Assembly: GCF_028368995.1 (NCBI RefSeq)
Contig: NZ_JAQNDL010000002.1
Span: 865,724 to 929,723, forward strand
Source of the DNA: Nannocystis bainbridge
GTDB lineage: Bacteria; Myxococcota_A; Polyangia; Nannocystales; Nannocystaceae
Length of the DNA stretch: 64,000 nucleotides
Reading direction: 5' to 3'
Positions 1-8,769 of this stretch are shown piece after piece. Under the pieces are notes generated by a model. That model had not been told where the DNA came from. It saw only the letters and a program-made list of their open reading frames with translations, and searched no databases. A program made the translations under genes and the position numbers. Every line of letters begins with the position of its first letter. Positions within the stretch are counted from its first letter, which is position 1.

Positions 1-2
1 AG

Positions 3-689
3 GCGATCCTCGGCGACGGTCATCCGCTCACGGCGCACCCGCTGATCGGCCTCGGCGACGTCGACCTCGGGCGCGGCCGGCACTTCGAGGCGATGCCGAG
101 CTACTTGCGCGCGCTGGCCCTTCTCGAGGGCGCGCACGGGCCGGAGCACCAGTATCTGCGGTACCCGCTGGTCGGCCTCGGGCACGCGCACGTGCGGGCG
201 GGCCGGGGCGCCGAGGCGGCCGAGTTCTTCGCGCGGGCGGTGCAGATCGCGGAGCGGACCGAGGTGCGCGACAAGTTCTTCGCCGAGGCGCTCGAGGGGT
301 TGGCGGACGTCTCCGCGGCGGCGGGTGACACGGAGCAGGCTCAGCAGCTGTATGAGCGCGCGGTGGGGGTGTTCGACGAGGTCTCGGGCGCCGATGACGA
401 CGGGGGCACGCGCGCGGCGCTGCGGGCCGGCGAGGTGGCGCGGCAGCGAGGCGACGGCGACGCGGCGGTCCGATGGTTCGAGCGGGTGATGGTGCGGCAG
501 AACGCCGTCGGGTCGCAGCATCGGGCGCGCGCCGCGGCCCAGCTCGCCGTGGTGCTGGCGCCGCGCGAGCCGACAGTGAGCGCACGAGTCTGCGAATTGG
601 CACGGGGCGCCGTCGCGGACCTCGACGAGGCCGAGCCGCTGCGGGCAGAAGCGAGCGAGCTGGCGCGTCAGGCCTGCGGCCCCGGCTGA
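3..689 (+). CDS. C-terminal part of a TPR-tailed Ser/Thr kinase paralogue (5' truncated by window)
   Basis: The frame is open from the first bases and ends in TGA at 687-689. It reads as successive TPR helices (A-rich helices with LGxAHVRAG- and LYERAV-like positions). It aligns by eye over its whole length with the C-terminal 220 residues of the kinase that follows at 713, sharing GADHPLGAHP-like, EHQYL and AALRAGE blocks. It is therefore most likely the tail of a tandem duplicate of that kinase. The kinase domain itself would lie upstream of the window. The TPR region presumably serves as a protein-protein interaction platform. The spacing to the next gene is only 23 nt, so the two may be cotranscribed. 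Confidence 0.85.
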   Translation, partial: AILGDGHPLTAHPLIGLGDVDLGRGRHFEAMPSYLRALALLEGAHGPEHQYLRYPLVGLGHAHVRAGRGAEAAEFFARAVQIAERTEVRDKFFAEALEGLADVSAAAGDTEQAQQLYERAVGVFDEVSGADDDGGTRAALRAGEVARQRGDGDAAVRWFERVMVRQNAVGSQHRARAAAQLAVVLAPREPTVSARVCELARGAVADLDEAEPLRAEASELARQACGPG

Positions 690-712
690 GCCTCGGGGTA
701 TGATCGCCGGAG

Positions 713-3364
713 GTGAGCGCCGGCGACGTGGAAGACACGGTTCCGGGGGAGAGGGCCCCCGCTTCGCCGCGCCCTTCGCCCGAGCCGATCGAGGTGCCGC
801 CCAGCATCGGTCGCTACCGCGTGCTGTCGCAGCTCGGCGCCGGCGGCATGGGGGTGGTCTACGCGGCCTACGACAACGACCTCGATCGCAAGGTGGCGAT
901 CAAGCTGGTGTTGCCGGACAGCGACGGTCAGGGGCGCGAGGCGGCGCTGCTGCGCGAGGCGCAGGCGCTGGCCAAGGTCGAGCACCCGCACGTCGTGCGC
1001 GTGTACGAGGTCGGCAACTTCCGCGGCCAGGTCTACCTGGTGATGGAGTTCCTCAGCGGGGCGACGCTGCGCAGCTGGATGCGGGCCGAGCCGCGGCCGT
1101 GGCGGCAGCGGCTGGCGGTGCTGATCCAGGCCGGTCGCGGGCTGCAGGCGGCGCACGACGCCGGGGTGGTGCACCACGACTTCAAGCCCGACAACGTGGT
1201 GGTCGACGGCTCGGGGCTGGCGCGCGTGGTCGACTTCGGGCTGGCGGGGGCCGAGGTCAGTGTGGACGACACGACGGTGCTCGGCACGCCGCGCTACATG
1301 CCGCCCGAGCAGTGGCGCGGGGCGCCGGCGGGGCCGCGGGCGGATCAGTTCAGCTTCGCGGTGACGCTGTACGAGGCGCTGTACGGCCGGCGACCGTTCG
1401 CGGGGGCGACGGCGATCTTGCTGCGCGAGGCGATCGAGATCGGGGTGGTGCCGCCGCCGCCGTCCGACTCGAAGATCCCGCGGCGGTTCTTTCGCATCCT
1501 CGAGCGGGCGCTGTCGCCGACCCCGGAGGCGCGCTGGCCGAGCATGGCCGACATGATCGCGGCGCTCGAGCACGACCCGTGGGCGGTGCCGCTGCGGGTG
1601 CTCGCGGTGAGCGTGGCGCTGGTGGTCGTCGCGGTCGCCAGCTACGCGACCGCGACCGTGCGCGCGAGCGATGCCCCGCGCTGCGAGACGGCGGGGGCGC
1701 GGCTCGACGCGGTGTGGGGCCCGCCGCAGCGCATCGACGTGCGTCGCGCCTTCAAGGCCACCGGGCTGGGGTTCGCGCGCGACGTCGGCGACCGCGTGAT
1801 CGCCCGGCTCGACGACTACGCCGAGGCGTGGAGCGAGCAGCGGCGCGCGGTGTGTCAGGAGCACGCGTCGGGGCTGCAGACCGATCGCCTGACCGACCTG
1901 CGCAACGCCTGCCTCGACCAGCGGCTGGCGCACCTCTCGGCGCTGATCCAGGTGTTCGCGGCGCCCGATCTGTCGGTCGTCGAGAACGCGGTGCAGGCGA
2001 CCGCGGCGCTGCCCGGGCTGGCCGGTTGCGCCGACACCAACGCGCTGCTGGCCGTGATCCTTCCCGACGATCCGACGGTGGTGCGCGAGATCGAGGCGCT
2101 GCGGGCCCGGCTGGCCCGTGCCGACGTGCTCGAGCAGACCGGGCGCTACGACGAGGGGCTGCGGATCGCGGCCGAGGTGCGCAAGGAGGCGGCGCGGCTC
2201 GGCTACTCGCCGCTCGCGGCCGAGGCGGCGCTGAGCGACGGGCGGCTGCGAATGGCCGCCACGCCGGGCGTAGAGGCCGAGGCGGCGCTGGCCGAGGCGG
2301 TGCGGCTCGGGATCGCCAACGACCAGTACACCGTCGCGGCCGAGGCGGCGGTGATCCACATGTACGTGGTCGGCAGCGACGCGAGCCGGCGCAGCGAGGG
2401 GCTGGCCTCGGTGATGTACGCCGAGGCGCTGGTGGCCCGCACGCACGGCGAGGCGCGCCTGGTCGCGCTGCTCCACAACAACATCGGCACGCTGCACGAC
2501 GATCGCGAGGGCAGCGTCGAGCTGGCGCGGGCCCACTACGAGCGGGCGATCGAGGCGCTGCGGGTGCGCGGGGAGGCCGACCCGCTGGCGGCGATCGTCC
2601 ACCACAACCTCGGGATCATGTACGTCAACCACCGGCGGCTCGACGAGGCGCGGGCGCAGTTCGAGCGGGCGCTCGAGCTGTTCGCCACCGTGTTCGGCGC
2701 CGACCACCCGCTCGGCGCGCACCCGCGGGTCGGCTTCGGCGACGTGGCGATCCTCCGCGGCGCGTACGCCGAGGCGATCCCGAGCTACCGCGAGGCCATC
2801 GCGTTGATGCAGTCGACGCTCGGCGCGGAGCACCAGTACTTGCTCGATCCGCTGGCGGGCCTCGGCGTCGCCTACGTGCGCGTCGGCAAGCACGCGGAGG
2901 CCCAGCCGTACCTCGCGCGGGCGCTGGCGATCGCCGAGCGCGACGGCCTGCGGCGCGAGCCGGTCGGCGACGCGCTGGTCGGGCTCGCCGACATCGCCGA
3001 GGCCGCCGGGCGCGCGCTCGAGGCCCGCGACCTCTACGGGCGGGCCGCCGATCTCTACGAGAGCTCGCTCGAGAGCGAGCCGACCAAGGCTTCGCACGCG
3101 GCGCTGCGGGCCGGTGAGCTGTCGGCGGCGCTCGGCCAGCGCGACGAGGCGATCCGGTGGTTCGAGCGGGTGCGCGTCAACGGCCGCGGCCCGGAGCTGG
3201 AGCGCGGGCAGGCGTCGCTGGCCCTGGCGGCGCTGCTGGCGAGCCGCGCCGCCGAGCGGGCCCGCGTGTGCGCGCTGCTGACCAGCGGCCGCGCCGCGGT
3301 GCCGGAGGGCGACCTGCGGCGGGCCGAGACCGAGCCGCTGTTCGCTGCGTGCGAGCGGCACTGA
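713..3364 (+). CDS. Ser/Thr protein kinase with one TM helix and TPR tail
   Basis: This is an 883-residue PknB-type kinase. The Gly loop LGAGGMGVVY is at 41-50, the ATP lysine VAIK at 61-64, the catalytic loop VVHHDFKPDN at 152-161, and DFG at 174-176. The usual HRD is HHD here, but the catalytic Asp and the Lys and Asn of the loop are kept, so activity is plausible. A hydrophobic segment at about 295-315 separates the cytoplasmic kinase from a long TPR-containing C-terminal half. The start is GTG at 713, just after GGAGG at 708-712, which is close for an SD. The partial gene before it is a tandem paralogue. The gene ends in front of a 14-bp repeat run that lies between it and a convergent neighbour. 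Confidence 0.92.
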   Translation: MSAGDVEDTVPGERAPASPRPSPEPIEVPPSIGRYRVLSQLGAGGMGVVYAAYDNDLDRKVAIKLVLPDSDGQGREAALLREAQALAKVEHPHVVRVYEVGNFRGQVYLVMEFLSGATLRSWMRAEPRPWRQRLAVLIQAGRGLQAAHDAGVVHHDFKPDNVVVDGSGLARVVDFGLAGAEVSVDDTTVLGTPRYMPPEQWRGAPAGPRADQFSFAVTLYEALYGRRPFAGATAILLREAIEIGVVPPPPSDSKIPRRFFRILERALSPTPEARWPSMADMIAALEHDPWAVPLRVLAVSVALVVVAVASYATATVRASDAPRCETAGARLDAVWGPPQRIDVRRAFKATGLGFARDVGDRVIARLDDYAEAWSEQRRAVCQEHASGLQTDRLTDLRNACLDQRLAHLSALIQVFAAPDLSVVENAVQATAALPGLAGCADTNALLAVILPDDPTVVREIEALRARLARADVLEQTGRYDEGLRIAAEVRKEAARLGYSPLAAEAALSDGRLRMAATPGVEAEAALAEAVRLGIANDQYTVAAEAAVIHMYVVGSDASRRSEGLASVMYAEALVARTHGEARLVALLHNNIGTLHDDREGSVELARAHYERAIEALRVRGEADPLAAIVHHNLGIMYVNHRRLDEARAQFERALELFATVFGADHPLGAHPRVGFGDVAILRGAYAEAIPSYREAIALMQSTLGAEHQYLLDPLAGLGVAYVRVGKHAEAQPYLARALAIAERDGLRREPVGDALVGLADIAEAAGRALEARDLYGRAADLYESSLESEPTKASHAALRAGELSAALGQRDEAIRWFERVRVNGRGPELERGQASLALAALLASRAAERARVCALLTSGRAAVPEGDLRRAETEPLFAACERH

Positions 3365-3452
3365 GGCGGCAGGGATGGCGAGCAGGCGCGCAGGCCGGGC
3401 TGCGAAGTCGGCGCGCTCACCGGACGCTGGCGCACGAGGGATGTCCCCGGTG

Positions 3453-3532
3453 GGGCATGTCCCCGGGAGCATGTCCCCGGTGACATGCCCTTGCGGACAT
3501 GCCCGAAGCGACATGCCCGGTCGGACATGCCC
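3453..3532. repeat. 14-bp tandem repeat run, 6 units, convergent spacer
   Basis: CATG cores start at 3456, 3470, 3484, 3498, 3512 and 3526, exactly 14 bp apart. An off-phase unit lies near 3440. The consensus is GGACATGYCC plus four variable bases. The run fills the gap between two converging genes and ends 6 bp before the stop codon of the minus-strand gene. Confidence 0.9.
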
Positions 3533-3538
3533 CTTCGT

Positions 3539-4804
3539 TCAGCCGGCGCTGCGACGCAGGCGGGCCAGCTGGGAGTTGGCGTCGCGGGCGTAGCGGCCGG
3601 TCGGGGCCAGCTTCAGGTAGGTCTCGTAGGCGATCACGGCGCCGGCGTCGTCCTTGCCGTGCTGGCGCAGCACGCCGAGGGTCAGCCAGCAGTCGGCGAG
3701 GCTGGGGTCGACCGCCACGCACTTGTCGGCGGTGGTCCGCGACTCCGACATCTTGCCCTGCTCGAGCTGGACCTGGGCGGTCAGCAGCAGCACCTCGGGG
3801 TGCTCGGGCGCCTGCTGCGACAGCTCGGTCAGCGCGGACGAGGCGACCTTGAGCTTGCCGTCCTTGTAGGCGTTCTTGGCCCGGTCGAGCCGCTCGACGA
3901 ACGCCGCGTCGGTGGGCGCGGGCGGGGCCGGCTTGGGCGCCTCGACGACCTTGGGCTCGGGCAGCGGCTCGGGCTTGACCTCGGGCGCCTTGGCCTCGGC
4001 GGGCGGCTCGCCCTGCGTGTCGGCGGCGACCGTGTCGGCCGCGGCCTCGTCGGCGAACAGCGAGTCGCGCATCGCGTACACGGCGACCGCGACGATCACC
4101 GCGGCCACGGCCCCGATCAGCGGCCACGGCGGGGGCGGGGGCGGGGGCGGTGTGGCGAACAGGTCGTCGTCGCCGCCGCTGTCGCTGTCGCCCATCGGCT
4201 CGGTGGCGCCGAGGAACGCCTGCATGAACTCGTCGGCGGGGCGGGCCTGGAAGGACGGGGGCGGCTCGCTCGGCGGGGCGGGGATCGGCGCCGAGGCGAT
4301 CGGCTGGATCGGGGGCGAGGGCGGCGGCGGCGGCGTGGTGCGGATCGGCGAGAGCGCGGGCAGGACGTCGAGATCGAGGTCACCGCCGAACGAGCCGAAC
4401 TCGGTCGAGCGGGCCAGCGGATCGCCGCGCCGCTCGGGCTCGGGCTGGCTGGCGCGCGGCTCGACCGACAGCGGCGGGATGCCGCCGCGCAGGGTCGTCG
4501 AGAACACGCTGTCGGGCGCGAGGCTGGCGCTCGGCGGCGGCTCGCTGACGGGCTCGGGGGCTGTCCCCTGGAACATGTGCGAAAGACCAGACGCGGGCGT
4601 GGACTGCGAGGTGTGGCCGAAGTCGCCGAGCGGACGCTCGCCCTCGCCGCGGGTGGGGGCCAGGCTGGCGAACGCGGCGCTCACGGGCGAGGCGCTCGCA
4701 GGCGCGGCTTCGGGTCGCCGCGACGGATCCAGCCACTCACCGCAGAACCGGCACTTGACGGCGACTTCCTGGATCTGCTCCCCACAGAATGGGCAAGGTT
4801 TCAC
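3539..4804 (-). CDS. Zinc-ribbon membrane protein with C-terminal TPR
   Basis: This 421-residue protein opens with a zinc ribbon (C4, C7, C18, C21 in MKPCPFCGE ... CRFCGEWL). A long Pro/Ala-rich linker of about 190 residues follows. One TM helix lies near 226-245 (PWPLIGAVAAVIVAVAVYAM), then an acidic/Pro-rich spacer, and finally TPR-like repeats from about 300 to the end. The architecture resembles the zinc-ribbon plus TPR sensors or scaffolds frequent in myxobacteria, and no enzymatic domain is visible. A weak three-unit 14-bp repeat trio (cores near 4560, 4574, 4588) lies in the linker coding region. Its first residues match the 42-residue protein encoded at 18724-18852. Confidence 0.85.
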   Translation of the reverse strand: MKPCPFCGEQIQEVAVKCRFCGEWLDPSRRPEAAPASASPVSAAFASLAPTRGEGERPLGDFGHTSQSTPASGLSHMFQGTAPEPVSEPPPSASLAPDSVFSTTLRGGIPPLSVEPRASQPEPERRGDPLARSTEFGSFGGDLDLDVLPALSPIRTTPPPPPSPPIQPIASAPIPAPPSEPPPSFQARPADEFMQAFLGATEPMGDSDSGGDDDLFATPPPPPPPPWPLIGAVAAVIVAVAVYAMRDSLFADEAAADTVAADTQGEPPAEAKAPEVKPEPLPEPKVVEAPKPAPPAPTDAAFVERLDRAKNAYKDGKLKVASSALTELSQQAPEHPEVLLLTAQVQLEQGKMSESRTTADKCVAVDPSLADCWLTLGVLRQHGKDDAGAVIAYETYLKLAPTGRYARDANSQLARLRRSAG

Positions 4805-5105
4805 TTCACGGGAGATACCTCAAAGCCCCTCCCCGGCCAAGTAGGCCACATTCAGACCCCTTCCGGCGGGACCTTCGCTCCAGCGCTGCACCAGGAGCAT
4901 CGCTCGCCCGTCGCTTCCGGCGCCTTCGTCGAAAGCCAGCTGGACCCGGTTCCGTCTGCCCTCCAGGTCACTGGCCCTTCCGCCAATGAGATCCCGGCCC
5001 AGGCGTTCGGCCTGGGCGACGCGCCGGTCGCGCGTCTGTTCGGCGTGAGCCGGAAGCTGGTCACGAGCCGGGTCGGCAGTCGCCAGGCCGAAAGGAAGGT
5101 CGCCC
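4805..5105. other. Left edge of island; open but startless frame
   Basis: No complete gene is seen here. A plus-strand frame running into TGA at 5111-5113 looks codon-biased from about 4860 (third positions mostly G or C) and overlaps the ATG of the following phosphatase gene by 8 nt. It has no ATG, GTG or TTG after the zinc-ribbon gene boundary. It may be the 3' remnant of a gene cut when the island inserted, or a shadow. A minus-strand frame (5122 to 4820) is also open and less biased. Confidence 0.4.
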
Positions 5106-6062
5106 ATGGGTGAACCGACCAATCTCGGGCGCTGGATCCTTCGCTCCCTCGATGTTCAAGGGCGCGACCGCGCGCGGTGCTGCGATGCGGCCATCGCCAG
5201 CGAGCTCGATGGCTGGCGCGTGTTGGTGGTCGCGGACGGAGTGTCGAGCCGCGCGCACACGCACTTCGGCGCGCACCTGACCTCGCGTGTTGCGCTGCGT
5301 GCTGCACTTCACCACTTGCTGCGCGGTGGCCCAGTGCGCCTGGTGCCCTCGGCCATTCAAACGGAGGTCGGCGCAGCGCTCCGTGCTGCTCTCTGTGCGC
5401 TGGGGGATGAGGAGGCGCGCCTTGCTCTTCCGTGCACGCTCGTGTTGCTCGTCGTTGGGGCCCAGGAGGCCGCCGCGTGGTTCTGTGGTGACGGCGATGC
5501 TGCGCTCGTCGGGCTGCCCGATGACGTGCAACTGATGCGTCGTGTCGGCCACCCCCCGTCGGGGTTGGCCAACCGCACGATGACGACGTCGAAGCTTCAT
5601 CATGCTGTCGGCGACAGCACCACGGAAGCGCGCGTCATCGCCTCAGAAGATGCCTACGCGGTCCACTGGCGTCGGCGTGGCGAGGTTGTGTCGGGGTTGC
5701 CCTGCTCGTGGGCGTTCCCCGAACAGCGGCCCGCTCAGATGCTGCCCGCCTTCCACGCGATCGGGGATCTGGCGGGGCTTCGCGGTGCTTTCGTGGCCAC
5801 GGATGGACTGTCGGAGGAGGGTGCCCAGCTCCTGCTCGCGTCGCCGGCGGTGATGTCGAGCGACCTCCACGAGCGAGTCCGAGGCGCGTCCGACGACGTG
5901 GGCGTTGCGTGGGGGGGCTCGCTGGCCACTCAGGTGCTGCGCGATGCCGCGACGCCGCAGCACGTCGGGGACGAACTCGAGTTGAGTCTGAGGGCCCTCG
6001 GGCTGTCGGACTCCCAACTGCGGTTGGGCCAACCGGAGTTGGCTGAAGAGGAGGACGCGTAA
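5106..6062 (+). CDS. PP2C-like protein phosphatase (first of two)
   Basis: This 318-residue protein keeps the metal-binding landmarks of PP2C phosphatases: VVADGVSS at 41-48 (D44), GDGDAAL near 127, ATDGLSE near 230 and SDDVGVAW near 261. The reaction expected of the family is Mn/Mg-dependent Ser/Thr dephosphorylation. There is no TM or signal peptide, so it should be cytoplasmic. The ATG at 5106 follows GGAAGG. Its stop TAA overlaps the ATG of the next reading frame by one base (TAATG), suggesting coupled translation. A second, divergent PP2C lies two genes downstream. No kinase is found in the island that could be the obvious partner, so the substrate is unknown. Confidence 0.8.
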   Translation: MGEPTNLGRWILRSLDVQGRDRARCCDAAIASELDGWRVLVVADGVSSRAHTHFGAHLTSRVALRAALHHLLRGGPVRLVPSAIQTEVGAALRAALCALGDEEARLALPCTLVLLVVGAQEAAAWFCGDGDAALVGLPDDVQLMRRVGHPPSGLANRTMTTSKLHHAVGDSTTEARVIASEDAYAVHWRRRGEVVSGLPCSWAFPEQRPAQMLPAFHAIGDLAGLRGAFVATDGLSEEGAQLLLASPAVMSSDLHERVRGASDDVGVAWGGSLATQVLRDAATPQHVGDELELSLRALGLSDSQLRLGQPELAEEEDA

Positions 6063-6340
6063 TGCTTGCGCAGAATTTCCTCTCTCCAGCGCGCAGCAGC
6101 GAATACGGCGGGGTGTCTGCGAACGACTCCGTCTATCCTCACCTCGACTCCCCGCTTGATAGCCGCGATCTGGCGTGGTGCTGCCCAGAATCTCCCACTC
6201 TCGGCGAGGCCTGGCTCGCGTTTCTCCAGCACTGCTGGCGTCGCGTTAAGCGCGGCGACATCGCCTACGAACGGTCCGTCGCTATGCCGACCTCCGCGAC
6301 CAGCTCGGCGAGCTCGGGGCTCGTCCGGTCGTCGATCTGA
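6062..6340 (+). CDS. N-terminal fragment of a tyrosine recombinase (frame 2)
   Basis: A 92-codon frame starts at the ATG overlapping the phosphatase stop. Its segment around residues 48-72 (LGEAWLAFLQHCW, RRVKRGDIAYERS) looks like the core-binding domain of a tyrosine recombinase. It then degenerates into a Ser/Thr/Ala-rich tail. The recombinase sequence continues in the -1 frame (YADLRDQLGELG, then KSSEANTWHEVIGN) from about 6280. The two frames together would give one recombinase, so a single-base deletion or a -1 frameshift near 6270-6285 is likely. I see no slippery heptamer. As a stand-alone gene it is doubtful. Confidence 0.45.
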   Translation: MLAQNFLSPARSSEYGGVSANDSVYPHLDSPLDSRDLAWCCPESPTLGEAWLAFLQHCWRRVKRGDIAYERSVAMPTSATSSASSGLVRSSI

Positions 6341-6501
6341 AGTCCAGCGAGGCCAACACCTGGCACGAGGTCATCGGCAACCGGCTTGGCAAGAACACCG
6401 GCAAGCCGACTCTGCGGACGGCCGATCTGTGCCGCGACCTCCTCAAGCAAGTCTGCGACTTTGCCGAGCTGCAGGACTGGCGCGAGCCGAGGACCAACCC
6501 G

Positions 6502-7152
6502 GTGGTGGTCGTGCCGCGTTTCGGCTCCTCGCCGCGTGACATCCGCCTCGAGCCGTCCGAGTGCCGGCGCGTCCTCGAGGCCCTGGACGTCATCGAGCGC
6601 CGCCGGCTTCGGCGGAACCACAAGGGTGAGCTGCGGCAAGCGACACGAGCTTCGGCCACCCGCCTGATCCGCTGCCTCTACTTGTGGGCCCGGAGGCCCA
6701 AAGAGTTGCAGTACCTGACCTGGGCCCAGGTGGTCGACCTGGACACGGACCAACCGATCGCTCGTCGCATCGCCACCAAGCGCGGCATTCGCTCCCTCGC
6801 TGTGCCGATGCCAGTGGCCCGCATCCTGCGCGAGCAGCATCGCGTCGTTGGCCACCTGTCGCCCCTCGTGTTTCCTTCCGGCGTCGGCAAGCCGCTGTCG
6901 ACGTTGTGGCACGTCTGGCACGAGGCGCTGACGATCGCCGAGCTGACGGCCATCCCGCTGTACGGCCTGCGCCACAACGCGGCGACCCACCTGATCGAGG
7001 CTGGCTTTACCTCGAGACAGGCCAGCGAGGTCCTCGCCAACTCCGAGGAGGTCTTCGACAAGCACTACAACCACGCCACGGTCTCGCCGCAAGCGGCGAA
7101 GGCCGGGCGTCGTGCCGGCGTGATCATGGCGCGGCTGGGGGGACTCGGATGA
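6502..7152 (+). CDS. Tyrosine recombinase/integrase, catalytic part
   Basis: The frame is open from 6250 (after TAA at 6247-6249) but its first standard start codon is GTG at 6502. The catalytic domain is clear: the box I arginine in LWARRPKELQYLTW, box II as LYGLRHNAATHLIEAG, and the nucleophilic tyrosine in FDKHYNHAT. The first His of box II (usually HxLRH) is Tyr here, an accepted variation in some families but possibly harmful. Recombinases of this kind catalyse site-specific strand exchange and could have mobilised the island. The missing N-terminus lies in frame with 6062-6340. It ends in an ATGA overlap with the next gene. Confidence 0.75.
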   Translation: MVVVPRFGSSPRDIRLEPSECRRVLEALDVIERRRLRRNHKGELRQATRASATRLIRCLYLWARRPKELQYLTWAQVVDLDTDQPIARRIATKRGIRSLAVPMPVARILREQHRVVGHLSPLVFPSGVGKPLSTLWHVWHEALTIAELTAIPLYGLRHNAATHLIEAGFTSRQASEVLANSEEVFDKHYNHATVSPQAAKAGRRAGVIMARLGGLG

Positions 7153-8108
7153 ATTCCCTCCGCCCAGCGCCGACGCTCGCGCATCAAGTCCCGCCACAGG
7201 AGGAGGCGCGCCACACCATGTCGCCCTCGCACCTGCGGCGCACCCCTGACGTCCCAACGCAGCGGCCGGACCACGCGCCGCCGCCCTCGGTTTGGGAACT
7301 GAACATGGAGCGCGCCTTCGCGAGTGGCGTCCTCGTTGACGCCGGCGAGCGCCATCTTCGCCACCGGCTCGGCGGCCAGGACCACGCGCTTGCACTCCGT
7401 CATCCTGGGGCCGTCGTCCTGGCGGTCGCGGATGGGGCGAGCCGCGTCGGCAAGCTGCCAAGCCGCGCAGAGGTCGGCGCGGGCCTGGTCGCGGAGCTGG
7501 CGGCGCGGAGCGCCTCTGATGCTGCACTCCGAGGTCTCGGGCCGGCCGAGTTGCGTCTCCACGTGGCCGCACTGCTCGTGAGGCACTTGCTGCCCCTGTG
7601 GGTTGCTCTCGGCGACGGCGCTGGGCCGCTGCTGCACTGCACCCTCGTCCTCGCCGTCAGCACGCCCACCTGGACCAGCATCTGGCGGATCGGCGACGGC
7701 TGCTGGGGGGCGAGCGGAAGCCTCGCGCACGGCTACCGGTCGCCGTCGTCGTCGGCATCTGTTGCCTGCTACGGCACGCGGTGGTCGGCTCACGAGCGGC
7801 GACAGGTCACCAAGCTCCACACGACGGTCGCGCACCTGTGCAGGAGCGGCGACGTCGAGGTTGTGGCGCGGGGCCTCGAGCCCGTCCTCGAGGCGGAGGG
7901 CCCTGCGTTGACGCTGTACGTCGCAAGTGATGGGCTGGACGAAGAGCCACAAGTCCAGGCGTTGCTGCGGTGCGATCAGTGGCGAGGCGACCAGTTCACT
8001 GGTGCTCTGGCGCGGCCCAACGGGTCCGATGACTTCGCGCTGGCGTGGGCATGCGAACGCTTCCGCGGCGCCGCTGGTCTGGGCCTTGGCGAAGCGGGGG
8101 GAGCGTGA
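7149..8108 (+). CDS. PP2C-like protein phosphatase (second of two)
   Basis: A 319-residue protein when started at the ATG in the ATGA overlap with the recombinase. An internal ATG at 7218, preceded by AGGAGG, is a good alternative. The conserved phosphatase core begins only near residue 53. The PP2C motifs are LAVADGAS near 91, IGDGCW near 181, ASDGLDE near 259 and GSDDFALAW near 293. It is a divergent paralogue of the protein at 5106, about the same size and similarly lacking membrane segments. Two PP2C genes bracketing a recombinase inside one coupled gene run is unusual. Its stop overlaps the next ATG by one base (TGATG). Confidence 0.78.
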   Translation: MNSLRPAPTLAHQVPPQEEARHTMSPSHLRRTPDVPTQRPDHAPPPSVWELNMERAFASGVLVDAGERHLRHRLGGQDHALALRHPGAVVLAVADGASRVGKLPSRAEVGAGLVAELAARSASDAALRGLGPAELRLHVAALLVRHLLPLWVALGDGAGPLLHCTLVLAVSTPTWTSIWRIGDGCWGASGSLAHGYRSPSSSASVACYGTRWSAHERRQVTKLHTTVAHLCRSGDVEVVARGLEPVLEAEGPALTLYVASDGLDEEPQVQALLRCDQWRGDQFTGALARPNGSDDFALAWACERFRGAAGLGLGEAGGA

Positions 8109-8494
8109 TGCCGAAGGTCCACATGGACGATGCCGACGGCCTGGTCGGCCCGCCGGAAACCGACGTCCTCGGCGCAGTGGGTCGCTACCTCGAGCAAAAC
8201 ATCGGCGCACTCGCCCGCCATCAAGTCGCCCTGACGTGCGACCTGGCCCGCGTCCTCACACGCCTGTACTGCAGGAAGTGCGACGCTCGCCTCGTCTGCA
8301 ACACATGCGGCGCCTACTACCGGAATTGCACAGGGCCTTGCGCCTGCGGGGACGTCGCCGCCTGCCCGGATTGTGACCTGGCGGTCGCTGAGGTCCGCGA
8401 TCGGGACGGAGCGGTGGTTGGGATGCTGCGTGGGGTCTGCTCCGAGGCGCCCCGCCCGGCGGAGGGCGCCCGCGCCAAGGAGGTGCTGCCGTGA
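8108..8494 (+). CDS. Cys-rich zinc-binding small protein
   Basis: A 128-residue protein with a dense run of cysteine pairs (YCRKCDARLVCNTCG, then CTGPCACGD, then CPDCDLA) that should bind one or more zinc ions. The N-terminal 50 residues are helical and slightly acidic. It starts at the ATG of TGATG and ends in a GTGA overlap with the next gene, so it is embedded in the coupled run. I do not recognise a family. A protein-interaction or nucleic-acid-binding adapter is possible, but that is inference only. Confidence 0.7.
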   Translation: MPKVHMDDADGLVGPPETDVLGAVGRYLEQNIGALARHQVALTCDLARVLTRLYCRKCDARLVCNTCGAYYRNCTGPCACGDVAACPDCDLAVAEVRDRDGAVVGMLRGVCSEAPRPAEGARAKEVLP

Positions 8495-8769
8495 AGAAGG
8501 CCGAACGGAAGCACCACGTGGGCCGGATCCTCGGGTCGCTCGACTATGCGGTCGACCACGACCACGACGACTGGGCACGCAGCATCGCACACACGGTCGT
8601 GGAGCTCGCGGGCCTCACGCTCGCGGAGGCCAACGCGGCGCGCGTCGCCTGGTACGCCTCCACCGGCAGTTCCCCCCCCGATGACGAGTCGCCGTTCCTG
8701 CGGCCGCTCGTCATCTTCGATGCGAAGTCCCGTCGCTTCGTGTCCATCCGCGACGCGGAGGGGCCGTGA
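8491..8769 (+). CDS. Hypothetical small protein
   Basis: A 92-residue soluble protein starting at GTG within a GTGA overlap. The first half is rich in His and Asp (KKAERKHHVGRIL, VDHDHDDWARS) and predicted helical. The second half ends in a short beta-like stretch (PLVIFDAKSRRFVSI). No family is recognised. The coupled position between the zinc protein and another small protein suggests it is a real gene of the operon. Confidence 0.6.
   Translation: MKKAERKHHVGRILGSLDYAVDHDHDDWARSIAHTVVELAGLTLAEANAARVAWYASTGSSPPDDESPFLRPLVIFDAKSRRFVSIRDAEGP

Noticed and set aside
668..3514. Minus-strand 948-codon frame opposite the first kinase
   Set aside because: The composition is His/Arg/Leu-rich without domains, and the plus strand encodes a complete kinase.
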